Shown here: in pieces, positions 62,497-64,000 of the stretch | Layout of the letters: every line of letters begins with the position of its first letter | How positions within the stretch are numbered: the stretch's first letter is position 1 | Origin: Bacilli bacterium | GTDB taxonomy: Bacteria; Bacillota_I; Bacilli_A; RF39; UBA660 | Length of the DNA: 64,000 nucleotides | Assembly (NCBI GenBank): GCA_017428485.1 | Contig: JAFRQT010000010.1 | Location: 1-64,000, forward strand | Reading direction: 5' to 3' | Notes under the pieces: model-generated | Told to the model about the DNA's origin: nothing | Database searches by the model: none | Seen by the model: only the letters and a program-made list of their open reading frames with translations | Program-made: the position numbers and the translations under genes

Positions 62497-63442
62497 ATTT
62501 GTTTATAATATCTAAAATTTCTTTACCATACTTTTTAATCTTAATAGCAGATATTCCATATACTTTATCAAGTTCTTTTTCATTGACTGGTTTTTTTAAT
62601 ACCAAATCATTTAATGTCTTATCATTAAATATATAGTATGGTTTATATTTTAACTTTTTAGCTTTATTGTATCTGTATTTCTTTAATTTGTTTGATAATA
62701 TAGCATCTAAATTAAATATATTACTATCAATATCAGCAACTGTTTCATTCACCTCATCATGTACTTCTTCATTTATATTAAGTGATAGTAACTTATCAGC
62801 AAATTCTTTAATTTCTTTTTCATTATCACCAATATTATGAGACTTTCTTTCTTCTCTTTTTAAATATTCTACTATTTTATCAATTCTGATTATTTTATTC
62901 TTTAAAATAGAGTCTTTATTCTTGAACTTAATTTGAGAACTATCATTAACTACTATTACAGCACCTCTATAATAACTATTAAATTGATAATTAGTTAACA
63001 GTTTACCAATAAATCCTTTTTGATCATAAGCATACTCTTTAATAATATCTAAGTGTCTATTTAATTGAGTTATTGGACTATAAATACTTGTTATTACTTT
63101 ATCATGTTCTCTATAAAAATTATCATCTTCATCAATAATAATATTTCCATAATAATTCTTGCATTCAAATACATAACAATTTTTGCTTGTTATTACTATA
63201 TAATCTATTTGTGCTTTATAATCTTTATATACTATATTCAAATCATGTAATATATACATTGGAATATGACTATTTTTAAGTTCGTATAATATTTTGTTTT
63301 CCCCTTTTAAACCATATTCAAACTTCTTTATATCATTTTCTATGAAGAATCTTTCTTCTTTACTTGCATATTTTAATTTAACTTTTAAACTTTCAATCTT
63401 ATTTTCTAAAGTTTTACCATTATAATATACTACTGTTTCCAT
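62495..63442 (-). CDS. NERD-HRDC domain protein
   Basis: A 315-residue protein: helical N-terminus, a NERD (nuclease-related) domain (about 48-165; GLKGENKILYELKNSHIPMYILHD, AQIDYIVITSKNCYVFECKNYYGNI, which carries the D/ExK nuclease-like core D-ExK), a linker, and a C-terminal HRDC-type helical domain (about 265-315, LNDLVLKKPVNEKELDKVYGISAIKIKKYGKEIL). Probable DNA-processing role; partner helicase not seen. It lies 10 nt behind the TPR gene. Confidence 0.9.
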   Translation of the reverse strand: METVVYYNGKTLENKIESLKVKLKYASKEERFFIENDIKKFEYGLKGENKILYELKNSHIPMYILHDLNIVYKDYKAQIDYIVITSKNCYVFECKNYYGNIIIDEDDNFYREHDKVITSIYSPITQLNRHLDIIKEYAYDQKGFIGKLLTNYQFNSYYRGAVIVVNDSSQIKFKNKDSILKNKIIRIDKIVEYLKREERKSHNIGDNEKEIKEFADKLLSLNINEEVHDEVNETVADIDSNIFNLDAILSNKLKKYRYNKAKKLKYKPYYIFNDKTLNDLVLKKPVNEKELDKVYGISAIKIKKYGKEILDIINK

Positions 63443-63452
63443 TTTTCCCTCT

Positions 63453-64000
63453 TTATTTCTTTATTCCTGATTTTAAATAGTACTCACAAGCTTTTTTACT
63501 ATCCCTTTTAATATTAACACAAATATTACCATTTTCATAATAATATTTTGCTAAATTATAATAAGCATAATTATTTCTTTCATTAATTGGGCATTCTATT
63601 GCCTTATTATAGTACATAAATGCTATATCAAATTTGGATTGTTTTCTATAATATTCCCCCATTTTATTAAGAGCCCAACTTTCATTCATATCAGCACTTA
63701 TTTTGTAATATTTATATGCATTTTCAATATCACCATCTTTTTCATAAATACTCCCCAAATTATTAAATGCATATACATATCCATATTCACTAGAAATAAT
63801 AAAACTTTCTTTAGCTTTCTCTATATCGATAATACCTTCTGGATTAATACCTTTTAAATAACATAAACCAAGAGTATTGTATCCTGCAGCACTATTAAGT
63901 TCAATTGATTTATTTAAATATTTCCACATTACATTTATGTCCATCTTAACTTTATTAGTAATCATTAAATTAGCAACCATCCAACACGCTTTAGGATGAT
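63453..64000 (-). CDS. Sel1/TPR repeat protein, 5' end beyond the window
   Basis: At least 180 codons of tandem helical repeats: NSAAGYNTLGLCYLKGINPEGIIDIEKAKESF, GYVYAFNNLGSIYEKDGDIENAYKYYKISAD, WALNKMGEYYRKQSKFDIAFMYYNKAIE, NYAYYNLAKYYYENG. An ATG exists at 63980, but the frame stays open to the window edge (HPKACW before it), without a ribosome site at that ATG, so the gene most likely starts outside. Sel1 repeats mediate protein contacts; the role here is open. Confidence 0.8.
   Translation of the reverse strand, partial: HPKACWMVANLMITNKVKMDINVMWKYLNKSIELNSAAGYNTLGLCYLKGINPEGIIDIEKAKESFIISSEYGYVYAFNNLGSIYEKDGDIENAYKYYKISADMNESWALNKMGEYYRKQSKFDIAFMYYNKAIECPINERNNYAYYNLAKYYYENGNICVNIKRDSKKACEYYLKSGIKK

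Overview
The window is a very A+T-rich stretch of a Bacillota (low-GC Gram-positive) chromosome. It opens with the 5' end of a 16S rRNA gene leaving the left edge on the minus strand. It then carries the S10-spc-alpha ribosomal protein operon and a run of housekeeping, cell-wall, division and sporulation-related genes. Zinc-type S14, a Zn-finger adenylate kinase, WhiA, Spo0A, a CotF-type spore coat protein and a CotH-family kinase point to a spore-forming or sporulation-derived Bacilli/Clostridia lineage, probably an uncultured one; I cannot place it more finely from sequence alone. The genetic code is standard: prfB (RF2) is present, and ftsX and the CotH gene end in UGA.

Layout: 1-350 rRNA promoter region; 412-2696 a DUF402 nucleotide phosphatase, an S41 protease and a small acidic protein with a double-glycine-like leader; 2798-16856 the ribosomal operon from rpsJ to rplQ, including secY, adk, map, infA and rpoA, with its promoter and S10 leader at 16857-17021; 17052-26155 a membrane-anchored acidic protein, gpmI, spo0A, a very large secreted Ig/fibronectin-III protein and pgk; 26165-33445 a tightly packed cluster running from a CotH/lamin-tail surface kinase through a VTC-type polyphosphate polymerase, DUF4956 membrane protein, tandem-repeat surface protein, phosphodiester glycosidase and P-loop kinase into pgk; 33514-38520 a VirB2-like two-helix protein, glmS, gap and a TGS-nucleoside kinase; 38621-47501 whiA, a hybrid histidine kinase with Hpt, an acyltransferase, an M23 hydrolase with ftsX and ftsE, and prfB; 47526-48022 a decayed patch with a frameshifted AbrB gene and a glycine-rich fragment; 48100-54896 a TtcA-like enzyme, a coat F pair, an ABC exporter behind an apparent leader-peptide attenuator, a catalytically dead SipW-like protein, glyA and an LppM-like lipoprotein; 54989-64000 a GH25 lipoprotein, a CBS/DRTGG pyrophosphatase, a DUF1653/unknown/DUF362 operon, then plus-strand HD protein, CmpB-type permease and murD, and minus-strand NERD-HRDC and Sel1/TPR proteins.

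Genes are packed very tightly. Many intrinsic terminators contain the stop codon of the gene they end, and several downstream promoters use part of the upstream terminator hairpin as their -35 box (rpsJ, whiA, glyA and others). The most noteworthy items are the leader peptide/terminator arrangement in front of the ABC exporter (51244-51440), the CotH-VTC-DUF4956 cluster (26165-33445), a terminator that contains the Shine-Dalgarno of the CotH gene (33446-33487), the SipW pseudoenzyme (51510-52001) and a double-glycine-type small protein next to a processing protease (2451-2696).
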